Shown in pieces: positions 51,512 to 60,525 of a stretch of 64,000 bases of DNA. The DNA is from Arthrobacter globiformis (GTDB lineage: Bacteria; Actinomycetota; Actinomycetes; Actinomycetales; Micrococcaceae): assembly GCF_030817195.1 (NCBI RefSeq), contig NZ_JAUSYZ010000002.1, positions 124,001 to 188,000 on the forward strand, read 5' to 3'. The notes under the pieces are model-generated. The model was given only the letters and a program-made list of their open reading frames with translations, searched no databases and was not told where the DNA came from. Within the stretch, counting starts at the first letter, position 1. The number at the start of each line of letters is the position of its first letter. The translations under genes were made by a program, and so were the position numbers.

Positions 51512-51527
51512 TCGAACATATCTTCGA
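51512..51527 (-). promoter_or_regulatory. SOS box (LexA operator) of umuDC
   Basis: TCGAACATATCTTCGA is a near-perfect palindrome matching the actinobacterial SOS consensus TCGAAC-N4-GTTCGA with one mismatch. It is close to the umuD start, where LexA would block the promoter until DNA damage. Confidence 0.92.
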
Positions 51528-51620
51528 TTCTTTTAGTGTAGCCCGCGGCGCTGACAAAGTAACCGGACAGCTGCGGGTCCGCAGGCAGCAGGACTCGCTG
51601 TGGCGGCTGGGGGAGGGCGG

Positions 51621-51744
51621 CTGCCCACAACCGGGGACAATTCCGTCCGGGTTACCCACCGCTACGGCTGCCGTAGGGAGCTTTCCCCGTGGCTCCCAAA
51701 AGGACCAGCCGTGGATAACCCGAATTGCCTCCAATCATGGACAG
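51621..51744 (+). repeat. Conserved hairpin element, copy 2
   Basis: Second copy of the element at 5360-5480. The 75-nt hairpin (51,648-51,722) has outer arms CGGGTTACCCAC and GTGGATAACCCG and the same inner GGGAGC/GCTCCC pair. The block lies in the 480-nt gap between umuD and the SRAP gene, on the same strand as copy 1. It is the only structure I see in that gap besides the SOS box. Confidence 0.75.
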
Positions 51745-51979
51745 GACCCGCGCGACAGTGCCGCCTCGCCGGGGGGAGCGGCGGCCGCCACATTCCGCTG
51801 CTCAAGCCGGAAGGGCGCCGGAGAGCCGACAAGCCGCCTGCCGCGGTGACACGGAGTCCGTGGCCGGCTTGGATCAATAGCCCCGGGGCAGCGCGCGTCC
51901 TTGCGTAGGTGCTGGGCGGTGCCGGTTCTCATTCAGCGGCCTGCGGCATCTGCAGCCAGTGGTCAGGCAGAATGGGCTC

Positions 51980-52687
51980 ATGTGCGGCAGATATGTGATG
52001 TCCAAGGCAACGGGCGACCTTCTGAGCCATTTTGAGGCCAAGGAGGTGGAGGGAACCCCGCCGCCGCCGAGCTGGAATGTCGCGCCGACCCAGGACGTGC
52101 CCATTGTGGCCGAACGGCTGGACGAGGGCGCCCTGGAGCGGCACTTGCTGGTGGCGCACTGGGGTTTGGTGCCGTCCTGGGCGAAGGACATCAAGATCGG
52201 CAACAAGCTCATCAATGCCCGCAGCGAGAGCATCCTGGAGAAACCGTCTTTCCGGAAGGCCGCGGTCAAGCGCCGGGCCATCGTCCCGGCGGATGGCTAT
52301 TACGAGTGGCAGAAGACCGAGGACGGGAAGAAGATCCCGAACTACTTGTACTCGGAGAAGGAACCGCTGCTGGGCTTCGCCGGCCTGTACGAGTGGTGGG
52401 CCGATCCGTCTGTTCCGGAGGATGATCCGGCCCGCTGGCTGCTCAGCTGCACCGTGCTGACCACCACGACCCAGGACGCCTTGGGCCACGTCCACGACCG
52501 GTCTCCGGTGATCATCCCCCGGGACCGGTTCGCCGAATGGCTGGACCCGGCCCTGACCGACAAGAACGACATCCAGCACCTCCTTGATTCCCTGCCGGAA
52601 CCGACCCTGACACCGCGGATCGTCACCCCGCGGGTGAACAGCGTCCGGAACAACGGGCCCGAACTGATCGAACCCGCCGCAGAATAG
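51980..52687 (+). CDS. SRAP-family DNA-protein crosslink protein (YedK/HMCES-like)
   Basis: About 235 residues. ATG 51980 is chosen because it places the catalytic Cys at position 2 (MCGRYVM), which SRAP proteins require after Met removal; an earlier ATG at 51,959 would block this. Conserved NARSES, PADGYYEWQK (Glu) and GHVHDRSPVII (His) follow. It covalently caps abasic sites in single-stranded DNA. It is a natural companion to the neighbouring umuDC and ligase genes. Confidence 0.93.
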   Translation: MCGRYVMSKATGDLLSHFEAKEVEGTPPPPSWNVAPTQDVPIVAERLDEGALERHLLVAHWGLVPSWAKDIKIGNKLINARSESILEKPSFRKAAVKRRAIVPADGYYEWQKTEDGKKIPNYLYSEKEPLLGFAGLYEWWADPSVPEDDPARWLLSCTVLTTTTQDALGHVHDRSPVIIPRDRFAEWLDPALTDKNDIQHLLDSLPEPTLTPRIVTPRVNSVRNNGPELIEPAAE

Positions 52688-52759
52688 ACGGCGTGGCTTC
52701 CCGAGCACCACACAGCGAAGCCCCCGGAAAGACTGATCCTTCCAGGGGCTTCATTTTGT

Positions 52760-52841
52760 GCGCAGAGGGGGACTTGAACCCCCACCCCCTTTCGAGGACT
52801 AGCACCTCAAGCTAGCGCGTCTGCCATTCCGCCACCAGCGC
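52760..52841 (-). tRNA. tRNA-Leu (GAG)
   Basis: The minus strand folds as a class II tRNA: acceptor GCGCTGG with TCTGCGC (one U-U mismatch), anticodon stem CTAGC/GCTAG with loop TTGAGGT (anticodon GAG), a variable arm around CCTCGAAAGGGGG, and a T-arm GGGGGTTCAAGTCCCCC. CCA is not encoded. tRNA genes are frequent integration targets. Confidence 0.93.
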
Positions 52842-52991
52842 ATCGAGTGCAAAGAATCAGCTTTCGCTTTTCTCAGCAGCAGCGACAAAGAACCCTAGCA
52901 CAAGGCTCCCCGACTCCCAGTGCCGGCAAGTCTGCAAGGGGCGGCGGTCGGCTCCGGCTCGGGGAGAACGGACAGGCGGGGTGCCAAGGGG

Positions 52992-53691
52992 TCAGCTTTG
53001 CGCTACCGGTCTAGCGGTTTCCGGGCGCTGATCAGGCTGATTGCTTTTCCCGGGCTTGCGGCCGCGTTGCCGGCCGGCCCGCCAGCCGGGCACGGCCTCA
53101 TCCAGGGCCCTGGTCTTGGCTGGGTCGAGCTCCCCGCGGTGTGCCTTCTGGCGCTGGGAATGCAGCCAGACCCCGAGGCCGTGTTCCGCGCCGGTCACGA
53201 AGGACTTGTGCAGGGGCCAGTCATTGCCCGCAGCGAGGTAGGCCTTCAGGGCGGTGAGCCTGTCCTGCCACCTGGCCTCGTCAACAACAGGCCGTGGAAG
53301 GCGTTGCCAGTCTGGCAGCACGTCAAGTCCTTCGCGTAAGGCTGGTGCGAGTGTGCCGGCTGCGGCGTCATGGCGGCGCCGTTCCAGCCAGGACGCAAGC
53401 GTCCATTCCGCAGGGTTGGTCGAGGTGCGGGAGGGGTAACGGCCCGTTTCCTGGACCATGGCCACGAGCTCACGCATCCGCGCCAACCCCTGGCCGGTCA
53501 CCCGGGGCGGTGCCTGGCGGGCGGCCTGTTCGTGGTCGGCCTGCAGGCCAGGGTCCGCGGCCAGTGCCAGGGCCAGGTGGTATCCGACCGTCGAGGTCGG
53601 AGCGTCGGTGAGCGCGGCGATCCGGGAGCGGGTCAGCCCCCCGGTACATCAGCACCCACTCCGCGTTCGGAGCCGCACCATGCCTGGCCAC
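52992..53691 (-). pseudogene. Helicase-associated (HA) domain protein, frameshifted
   Basis: Related to the gene at 23,370-24,035. From GTG 53691 the start (MARHGAAPNAEWVLMYRG) is intact, then two bases are missing at about 53,638 relative to the other copy. The remainder (VTGQGLARMRELVAMVQETG, DLGVWLHSQRQKAHRGEL equivalent) is in another frame to 52,992. Both copies end in the same HA pattern. Dispersed duplication followed by decay. Confidence 0.8.
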
Positions 53692-53740
53692 GAAACCATC
53701 CTGCCACCGCACCCCGGCAGTGCGCGGTTTCTGCTGGGTT

Positions 53741-53887
53741 CTAGCTGACGGTCCTGATGACAATCGCCCGGGAAGCCGCGGGGATCTGCGCCCTCGCGGC
53801 CGCCAGCGCGTCCTCATAGGTATCGCCAGTACCAGTGATGCGGGACAACGTTCCGTCACTGGCTTCCACCGTCAACACCACTTCCAC
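53741..53887 (-). CDS. Small conserved-style protein (48 aa)
   Basis: GTG 53887 to TAG 53741. The product has a beta-strand, a turn, a helix and a strand: MEVVLTVEASDGTLSRITG, TYEDALAAARAQIP and AIVIRTVS. The pattern looks like a complete small alpha/beta protein with good codon bias. It is 38 nt downstream of the ligase gene on the same strand and may be co-transcribed. Function unknown. Confidence 0.55.
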   Translation of the reverse strand: MEVVLTVEASDGTLSRITGTGDTYEDALAAARAQIPAASRAIVIRTVS

Positions 53888-53925
53888 GCCAATATCCTAG
53901 GCAACCTCTTTGGCCACGACGGCGC

Positions 53926-54795
53926 TCACCGGGCGGGCGCTGAAATGTTGGACGGCGATAATTCCGGCCGGGCGCGCCTATAGGTAACAGGGTGACGGAA
54001 AGACCTGCCGGACCAGGCGACGTCGGCCGAGACCTCGACCACGACCGGTTCGATCAGCGTGAGCCGCACGGGGCCTTTGTCCTTGCTGAATCTGTTCAGG
54101 GAGGACTCGCTGATCTCTTCAGGCCACGGATGTCCTGGGCCGGCAGCATGGAGGTACTGGCCCAGTTCACGCCCCGCTTTCGTGGAGAGGACCGTGGACC
54201 GGCCGACAATCTTCAGCTCGCCGCCCACCGGCAGGCCGGCGATGATGGCCTGCGGCTGGGCCAAGGACCCGATCACGGCAGCGCACACGACGTCCAAAAC
54301 GTCTTTGTGTTTTAGCTTTAACCAGATCCTGCCCGCCTCGTACGGCTGGGCGGCGCCCTTGAACACGAGGCCTTCGATTCCTGTGGCGGGAAGATCCCGC
54401 AGCCAGGTCTTCGCCAGTTCCATGTCCGTGGTGGTGGGGGAGAGGTTCAACGGCGCGGTCCAGTCCCGGGCCAGTTCCTCGAGCAGCTGCCGCCCGGTGA
54501 GCGGGACGCCCCGGATGTCCTGCCCGGCAACGGCGAGGACATCGAAGGCCACGAACGAGGCGGGCAGCTCTTTGACCAGGGCCGGCAAGGCGGCCCTGGA
54601 AGTGACCATGCGCTGCTGCAATGCCTCGAAGTCCAGCCGGTCCCCATTCCAGATGACGGCTTCGCCGTCCAGGACTACGCCGGGAGGCACCTGGTCCGCG
54701 AGAGCTGCAGCTACATCTCCCAGGACTTTCGTAAGTTCTTTACCCTGCCTGGACCACAGCGTCACCTGGCCAGCGTCGATATAGGCAGTGGCCCG
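53926..54795 (-). pseudogene. ATP-dependent DNA ligase, 3' portion (cut by the Tn554-like element)
   Basis: From Arg codon 54,795 down to the stop the ligase reads RATAYIDAGQVTLWSRQGKEL, VVLDGEAVIWNGDRLDFEAL, ASFVAFDVLAVAG, GIEGLVFKGA and IWLKLKHKDVLDVV, i.e. motifs III, IIIa, IV and V plus the OB-fold part. Motif I and everything before it is missing here but present at 62,753-62,881. A frame opening at 54,810 adds five residues derived from the element. The protein cannot carry AMP without the N-terminal part. Confidence 0.92.
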
Positions 54796-54864
54796 GCATG
54801 TTAACTGCACTTTGTGTCGATCAATCGAAATGCAGTTGGGCAGTGAAAGGCTGGGGGAGTGGCA

Positions 54865-56022
54865 ATGGAGCCTGGCAGGGTCGTGAAATCAGCGGACGGT
54901 CTTCCGTACCGTTTGATCTTTCCTGATTCCGAGCATGAGGTGGTGTCCTCGTTCCTGCGGGACTTAGCGGCCTCTGACTGTTCCCCCTCAACGTTGCGCA
55001 GTTACGCCTACGATCTGTTGCGCTGGTTTCGGTTCCTTCATGGGAGGTTCACGCCCTGGGAACGGGCCGAGCGCTTGGATGTTCGGGCACTGGTGGAGCA
55101 CATGCGGGTGGCGCCGACGGCGAACGCGCTGCGGAGGGGAGCTGAAAACCCTGCGACGACCAATGTCGTGACGCGGAAGCGGGGACCCGGGATGACGTTC
55201 TCACCGAACTCCATCAATCATCAGCTCACCGTGCTGTCCAGTTTCTACGACTTTGCGTTGGAGATGAATCTGGGTCCGTTGGTGAATCCAGTGCCCCGGC
55301 AACGCGCTGCCGGCTCGAGGGTCAACGCGCATCACAACCCGATGGAGGCGTTCCGGCCCGCCCGCCGCGGATCCTACCGGCAACGGGTTCCTCGGCCGGT
55401 GTGGCGGGGAATGCCGGATGACGCCGTCGTCAGGATCTTTGATGGGCTGACGAACCACCGGGACCGTGCGCTGTTGTCTTTCTGGCTCAGCAGCGGGGCG
55501 CGAGCTGAGGAACTGCTCGGGCTGCGGCATGGAGATTATGACTTCGGGGAGCACACGATCGTCGTGACCAGTAAAGGAACCCGCAACCGCGACATCGTCC
55601 CGGCCAGCTCGGACGCGTTCGTGTGGCTGGCCCTGTACATGCGGGAGGAGCAGCCGACCTCTCCCGGTGACCTTGTATGGTGGACTCTGTCAGCCAAGAA
55701 CCGCAAGCCACTGACATACAGTGCCGCCCGGGGCATGTTTTCAAGGGCGCAAGCGCGTTTGGGATCGAACTGGACCCTTCACGATCTGCGGCATACCGCG
55801 GCCCAGCGGATGATCGCGGACCCCGGGTTCACCCTGGTGGACGTTCAAACGGTGCTGCGGCACGCCCATGTGACCACGACGACCGTCTACACTCAGCCGC
55901 GGATGGAGGACGTGCTTCACAAGGTGCTGGAGCACTATGCGAGGCCTAAGCCACCGGCTCCGGCCATTGAAGCGGATTACGATGCCGCGGCTCTTCGCGA
56001 ACTCTTGGGGCTGGGAGAATGA
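54865..56022 (+). CDS. Tyrosine recombinase, TnpA-like
   Basis: About 385 residues from ATG 54865, spaced from GGGGGAG (GTG 54859 also possible). The core-binding SAM-like domain (residues 25-130) is followed by the catalytic domain: Arg in GARAEELLGL, Lys in VTSKGTRNRDIV, HDLRHTAAQR (His-x-x-Arg), LRHAHVTTTTVYTQP (His and nucleophile Tyr). All five residues are present. Its stop overlaps tnpB by 4 nt. Pairs of this kind (TnpA short, TnpB long) define Tn554-type transposons. Confidence 0.92.
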   Translation: MEPGRVVKSADGLPYRLIFPDSEHEVVSSFLRDLAASDCSPSTLRSYAYDLLRWFRFLHGRFTPWERAERLDVRALVEHMRVAPTANALRRGAENPATTNVVTRKRGPGMTFSPNSINHQLTVLSSFYDFALEMNLGPLVNPVPRQRAAGSRVNAHHNPMEAFRPARRGSYRQRVPRPVWRGMPDDAVVRIFDGLTNHRDRALLSFWLSSGARAEELLGLRHGDYDFGEHTIVVTSKGTRNRDIVPASSDAFVWLALYMREEQPTSPGDLVWWTLSAKNRKPLTYSAARGMFSRAQARLGSNWTLHDLRHTAAQRMIADPGFTLVDVQTVLRHAHVTTTTVYTQPRMEDVLHKVLEHYARPKPPAPAIEADYDAAALRELLGLGE

Positions 56023-58496
56023 ACGGCACAGAAACGGTCGAGGACCTCAGATCACCGGCTGCGGTTGCAGCGAAAGAGACCCGACGCCGCAGCCGCGAAC
56101 TCCGGCTCGCGGCAGACACCAGAACCGATACCAAAAACCGGCTGAGGGCCCGTCCGGCGTTCGATGCCGGCACGCCCGCCCCGTCGGAGCAGAACGAGCA
56201 GTTCCGTCAGCTGCAAACGATGAGCGTTGATGAAGCCATCGAGTGGATCAGCGCATGCTCGGCCACTGATGAACCCGGTAAATGGGACCGGCGGCGAAGG
56301 GAAGCATCAGCCCATATTCTGAACTGGTTGTCCCGGTTCCCGTCCGACACTTGGGACGGGCGATGGCTTGCCTCAGGCCTGGATCAGGCTCCCCGGGAGG
56401 GCCTGAAGGAGCTCAGCGAACGGCTGTCCCGTCCCGAATACTATCTGCTGACGGGAGTATCGGACGTCGTCCGCGCGCGGCTGGTGCGGCCCTCCTACGA
56501 ATGGTTATTCGTTTCGAAATGGAACAGCATCCGCGGGAACATCGCGTTCCTTGATTTTGCCGAGCCAGAGGAAGCGGTTCGAATGCGCGAACTGCAGCTT
56601 TATCAGCGTTCCCATGAACTGCTCCGCCGGAACGCCGAGAACGCCATCGCCAGAATTCTTGTCCGGACCGGTAAGCGGCTCGGGCAGCTGACCGGCGAGG
56701 ATGTGCTGGCCTACTCACACATCGCACGGAAGCCGGAACGGCATGCCAAGGAACATCTGGCATGGGAGCTGCTTGTCGCCTTGGGACCGCTTGCAGGAGA
56801 ACCGCCGACGCTGCGTGCAGCATGGCACGCCAACGTGTCCAACCGGCGCTACACGGTGGAGACCTTGGTCCGCCGGTACGGGATCCCCGAATCAGGAGTC
56901 CGTGACCTGCTGATCGACTACCTTGAAGAACTAAAGCCCAACATTGACTACGGCTCCCTGGAAGGCCTGGCTTATCGGCTCGTGCGCTTGTTCTGGGCCG
57001 AAATCCTGGACCTCAACCCGGCTCAGAAAGACCTCCGCCTCACACCGGAACTTACTGCCAAATGGCATGAACGTATGCAGGTCACCCTGGAGGGAAGCCC
57101 CCGCCGTGAGATCGCCTCAACCTACTTCGCTGTCCGCGCGCTTTACCGTGACATCGCGGAGTGGTCACACGACCAGCCAGAGCGCTGGGCGATGTGGGTG
57201 GCTCCGATCCCTTTTCCGCGCGCCGAATCCCGTGCCCAGTCAAAACAGCGCCGCCAAGTCGAAGCACGGATGCAGCACAGAACCCGTTCCCTGACACCGC
57301 TTCTGCCGGCGTTCATGCGCTCCGCTGTGGCCCTGCGTGAACGAGGCACCCGCTTGTTCGAGCAAACCCAGGCCGCAGCCCATGGCCAGACCTACATGGT
57401 CGACGGGGTGACGTACTGCCGGCATGATCCGCCGATACGGACAGGTATGCCCCCGCGCGCCCGGATCTGGGCAGACGTCATCGCCTCGGAGGAAGGCGCC
57501 GTTCTGCTCGCCCCGATCGGGAAACGAGCCGATGTCACAGCGATGGAACAGGACGGTTTCTGGGGTTGGGCGGTGGCATCGACGTTGAAGGAGACCGGGG
57601 TGAGGGCTGAAGAGCTTTTGGAGCTCACTCAGTTGTCCTTGCGCCACTACGTTGCCCCGAACACCAACACGATCGTGCCCCTGCTGCATATCGCTCCGTC
57701 CAAGAACGACCAGGAGCGCCTCATCCCGATGTCTCCGGAACTGGTCAAGATCCTGGTGGAAGTCCAACGACGAGCGCGTGGAACCGACAAGTGCGTGCCG
57801 CTGTCAGTCCGCTATGACCCCTACGAGAAAACGTTCAGCGAACCCTTGCCCCACCTGTTCGCCAGGGTCTTCGGGCCCACACAGAACGTGCTTTCCTACG
57901 CTTACATCCGGGGACTCTTGAACCGTGTCGCCGAATACGCGAACCTGCAGGACGGAGGTTTGCCGGTCCGATTCACCCCGCATGATTTCCGCCGATTGTT
58001 CGCCACGGAGCTTGTCGGGTCGGGCCTGCCGCTGCACATCGCGGCAACGCTGCTGGGACATCTGAACCTGGAAACCACAAGGGGGTACACCGCAGTCTTC
58101 CCGGAACAGGTCGTCCAAGCCCACCACGCCTTCATCGAACGCCGCCGCAACAAACGCCCTGACTACGAGATGCGTGCGGCGACTGCCGCGGAATGGAAGG
58201 AGTTCGAAGAACACTTCCTCCTGCGTAGGGTCGCGCTGGGTAACTGCCACCGCCCGTATGCCACACCCTGCGTGCACGAACACGCCTGCATCAAGTGCCG
58301 GTTCCTGCAGATCGACCCGGACCAAGCCGGCAGGATCGAGGATATGACCGAAAACGCGGAACAACGACTCGATGAAGCCCGGAAACACCAATGGCTGGGC
58401 GAGGTCAGCGCGCTCGAGGAAAGCCTCGTGCACCTGCGCCATCGACGTGACGAAGCGCAGCAGCTGGCCCCGGCTCACTCACGGATGCCTAGGTAA
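56019..58496 (+). CDS. Tyrosine recombinase, TnpB-like (825 aa)
   Basis: The N-terminal 450 residues are helical and family-specific. The C-terminal catalytic domain has GVRAEELLEL (Arg), PSKNDQERLIPM (Lys), PHDFRRLFATE (His-x-x-Arg) and LLGHLNLETTRGYTAV (His, Tyr). After it comes a Cys/His cluster (NCHRPYATPCVHEHACIKC), probably zinc-binding, and a coiled coil. The gene is longer than Tn554 TnpB (about 630 aa). It works with the partner gene in excision and integration. No tnpC-like gene is recognised. Confidence 0.9.
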   Translation: MNGTETVEDLRSPAAVAAKETRRRSRELRLAADTRTDTKNRLRARPAFDAGTPAPSEQNEQFRQLQTMSVDEAIEWISACSATDEPGKWDRRRREASAHILNWLSRFPSDTWDGRWLASGLDQAPREGLKELSERLSRPEYYLLTGVSDVVRARLVRPSYEWLFVSKWNSIRGNIAFLDFAEPEEAVRMRELQLYQRSHELLRRNAENAIARILVRTGKRLGQLTGEDVLAYSHIARKPERHAKEHLAWELLVALGPLAGEPPTLRAAWHANVSNRRYTVETLVRRYGIPESGVRDLLIDYLEELKPNIDYGSLEGLAYRLVRLFWAEILDLNPAQKDLRLTPELTAKWHERMQVTLEGSPRREIASTYFAVRALYRDIAEWSHDQPERWAMWVAPIPFPRAESRAQSKQRRQVEARMQHRTRSLTPLLPAFMRSAVALRERGTRLFEQTQAAAHGQTYMVDGVTYCRHDPPIRTGMPPRARIWADVIASEEGAVLLAPIGKRADVTAMEQDGFWGWAVASTLKETGVRAEELLELTQLSLRHYVAPNTNTIVPLLHIAPSKNDQERLIPMSPELVKILVEVQRRARGTDKCVPLSVRYDPYEKTFSEPLPHLFARVFGPTQNVLSYAYIRGLLNRVAEYANLQDGGLPVRFTPHDFRRLFATELVGSGLPLHIAATLLGHLNLETTRGYTAVFPEQVVQAHHAFIERRRNKRPDYEMRAATAAEWKEFEEHFLLRRVALGNCHRPYATPCVHEHACIKCRFLQIDPDQAGRIEDMTENAEQRLDEARKHQWLGEVSALEESLVHLRHRRDEAQQLAPAHSRMPR

Positions 58497-58506
58497 ACGG
58501 TGTCTG

Positions 58507-59550
58507 TCAGAGACGCTGTTCCTTGTCATCGGCGGACAGCCTGGCGGGAACTTCGACCCTCAGCGGGTCGAGCTCCGGACGGATCCTGCGGAAGCGCAGC
58601 GAATGTCTGAAAGACTGACCTGACCAAGCGGCATCCGCCTGGACTTCAACCACGATGGGATCAACGAGCGTCAGTTCAACGGGCGAGGCGTCCCGGTTGA
58701 AACGATCGAGAGCGGTTCCTTTGACCGTTGACGGCCAAGGGTGGGTCCCGGCCGCGGGCCGGAGCCAACGGCCAAGCATCCGGCTGTCCGCAGATTTCAA
58801 GGGCGAGCTCCGGCCGACGATTCGCAGCTCGCCACCCAGCGGCAGCCCCGCCACGATTTCAGTCGGCCGGTGCACAGGTCCGATGACGGCCCCGCACACG
58901 ACGTCCAGTTCAGAAACATGCTTGGCCTTAAGCCAGATTCTTTTCCCGCCGGTATAAGGCCCGACGCTGCTCTTGGCTACCAGTCCTTCCATTCGAACCT
59001 CTGCCAGGCCTTCAAACCACTCCTTGGCCAGCTCCCGATCCGTCGTTTGAGGGGACACCGAGAGCGGGGGAGCCCAGATAGTTGCCAACTCCTCCAATAG
59101 CGCCCGCCGATCCACCAAGGGCAAGCCCCGCGCGTCCTGCCCGGCAACAGCCAGGACATCGAAGGCCACAAAGATCGCCGGCAACTCGAGGACCATCGAC
59201 CGCAGCCGTTCCTTACCGGCTGACAACCTCCCCTGCAGGGCCTCGAAGTTCAATCTGTCTTCTGACCACACCACAGCCTCGCCATCGACAATGCAACCGG
59301 CCGGAATCATTGATAGTGCCGCCTCGACTAGCTCCGGGAAGTACCGGGTCAGGTCCTTCCCCTGGCGCGACCACAGGCTGGCCAGATCCCGATCCCGAAA
59401 AATCAGGACACGGTATCCATCAAACTTGGGCTCGAAAAGCATTTGACCCGGCAAGGCGGACGCCGGCGGAATGCCCTTCACACGCTTTGCCAACGCGACC
59501 TCCAGCGGCGGGCGGAGCGCCCAGGGAATCGTCTTACCGGACTGCGACAT
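58507..59550 (-). CDS. ATP-dependent DNA ligase, complete copy inside the element
   Basis: About 347 residues from ATG 59550 (an upstream ATG at 59,580 adds ten). Motif I is intact: EPKFDGYR with the AMP-accepting Lys. Next are SLWSRQGKDLTRYFPEL, CIVDGEAVVWSEDRLNFEAL, IFVAFDVLAVAG, MEGLVAKSS and IWLKAKHVSELDVV. It seals nicked duplex DNA using ATP. It is of the same subfamily as the gene the element interrupts but clearly divergent from it, so it is not a simple duplicate. Convergent with tnpB (10 nt apart). Confidence 0.93.
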   Translation of the reverse strand: MSQSGKTIPWALRPPLEVALAKRVKGIPPASALPGQMLFEPKFDGYRVLIFRDRDLASLWSRQGKDLTRYFPELVEAALSMIPAGCIVDGEAVVWSEDRLNFEALQGRLSAGKERLRSMVLELPAIFVAFDVLAVAGQDARGLPLVDRRALLEELATIWAPPLSVSPQTTDRELAKEWFEGLAEVRMEGLVAKSSVGPYTGGKRIWLKAKHVSELDVVCGAVIGPVHRPTEIVAGLPLGGELRIVGRSSPLKSADSRMLGRWLRPAAGTHPWPSTVKGTALDRFNRDASPVELTLVDPIVVEVQADAAWSGQSFRHSLRFRRIRPELDPLRVEVPARLSADDKEQRL

Positions 59551-59669
59551 GCCCTCAGAATAGGTCCCTTTAGGATGCACGTAGCCAATTCAACCGGTGA
59601 CCCTCACGGCGTCCTGCACTGGGTCCCTGAAAGGCAACCTTTGCCGAGATGGGTATAAGGCCTGGGATG

Positions 59670-59906
59670 TCAGCTGCCCGTATTGGGGCGCTGAGGCCGG
59701 CCGTTTAGTTTCTCGCGTTCGCGCTTCCACCCAATGCCCCGGGGAAGAAATACCGCCGCTGTCAGGACAGCAATCACGGCAATAGACCAGAACCCCAATC
59801 TGCCGTCAGCGACGATCATGCCCCCGACCAGTCCGACACCGACCGCGCAGAGGATGTCGCCGATAATCCAACGCCTTCGGATGGCCGAATACTCCTGGCT
59901 GTTCAT
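59670..59906 (-). CDS. Small two-helix membrane protein
   Basis: 78 residues: a basic N-terminus (SAIRRRW), two helices (IIGDILCAVGVGLVGGMIVA and GFWSIAVIAVLTAAVFLP), and a charged C-terminus (WKREREKLNGRPQRP). Topology suggests both termini are cytoplasmic. No family recognised. One of four small membrane genes grouped on the minus strand of the element. Confidence 0.6.
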   Translation of the reverse strand: MNSQEYSAIRRRWIIGDILCAVGVGLVGGMIVADGRLGFWSIAVIAVLTAAVFLPRGIGWKREREKLNGRPQRPNTGS

Positions 59907-59956
59907 GCCCTGAGGCTACTTGAGAGAGTTGAATTGGGCATTAGTTGAGGAACCCA

Positions 59957-60349
59957 CTACGGGCGCTTCCACGCTATATGCGAGCAGGGCCCTCCTGCTG
60001 GCTGCCCGGTGAGGCTGCTGGCGATAAAACTAGCCCCGACCACCACGAACATGAGACCGAAAAATCGGGCGAAGGCAGGTTTAGCCATGAAGGATGCCGA
60101 ATAGTCGATCCCCATGAGTTTCTCTTCAGCGACCGCCCCGGCGAGGCCCTCCGCAGCCTTGTTCAGATTGATGACGAGGCACAGCCCCAGGAGTAGGCCG
60201 GCAGTGCCGATGCCCACCGACATCCATCGTGAAGCGTCGGGAACGTGCAGCAGGACCGGGATGATGCCAGCGATGAAAACGACAATGAAGAGGATGTAGA
60301 GAGCCTTCAGAGGTTGCGGCAGCCGGGAAATGAACCGAAACATATTCAT
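59957..60349 (-). CDS. Membrane protein with three helices
   Basis: 130 residues: helices at ALYILFIVVFIAGIIPVLL, MSVGIGTAGLLLGLCLVINL and FFGLMFVVVGASFIASSL, with a polar segment KAAEGLAGAVAEEKLMGID between the second and third. No known motif. Clustering with other small membrane genes and a lipoprotein suggests a shared envelope function or simple cargo accumulation. Confidence 0.6.
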   Translation of the reverse strand: MNMFRFISRLPQPLKALYILFIVVFIAGIIPVLLHVPDASRWMSVGIGTAGLLLGLCLVINLNKAAEGLAGAVAEEKLMGIDYSASFMAKPAFARFFGLMFVVVGASFIASSLTGQPAGGPCSHIAWKRP

Positions 60350-60525
60350 CCTTCACCCCTGATGCCGGAAGTCACGCGCTTACTCTTAGGAACATACTCT
60401 CCTGCCGTTCCCGCTCGGAGAGCGATTCGGGCAATATGAGTTCCAACTTGGCCAATTGGGAACCCGCTGCGGGACAGTCCGGTGGGAACGGCCAGTCCTT
60501 GCTGTGAATCCGGTGATACGACGTG

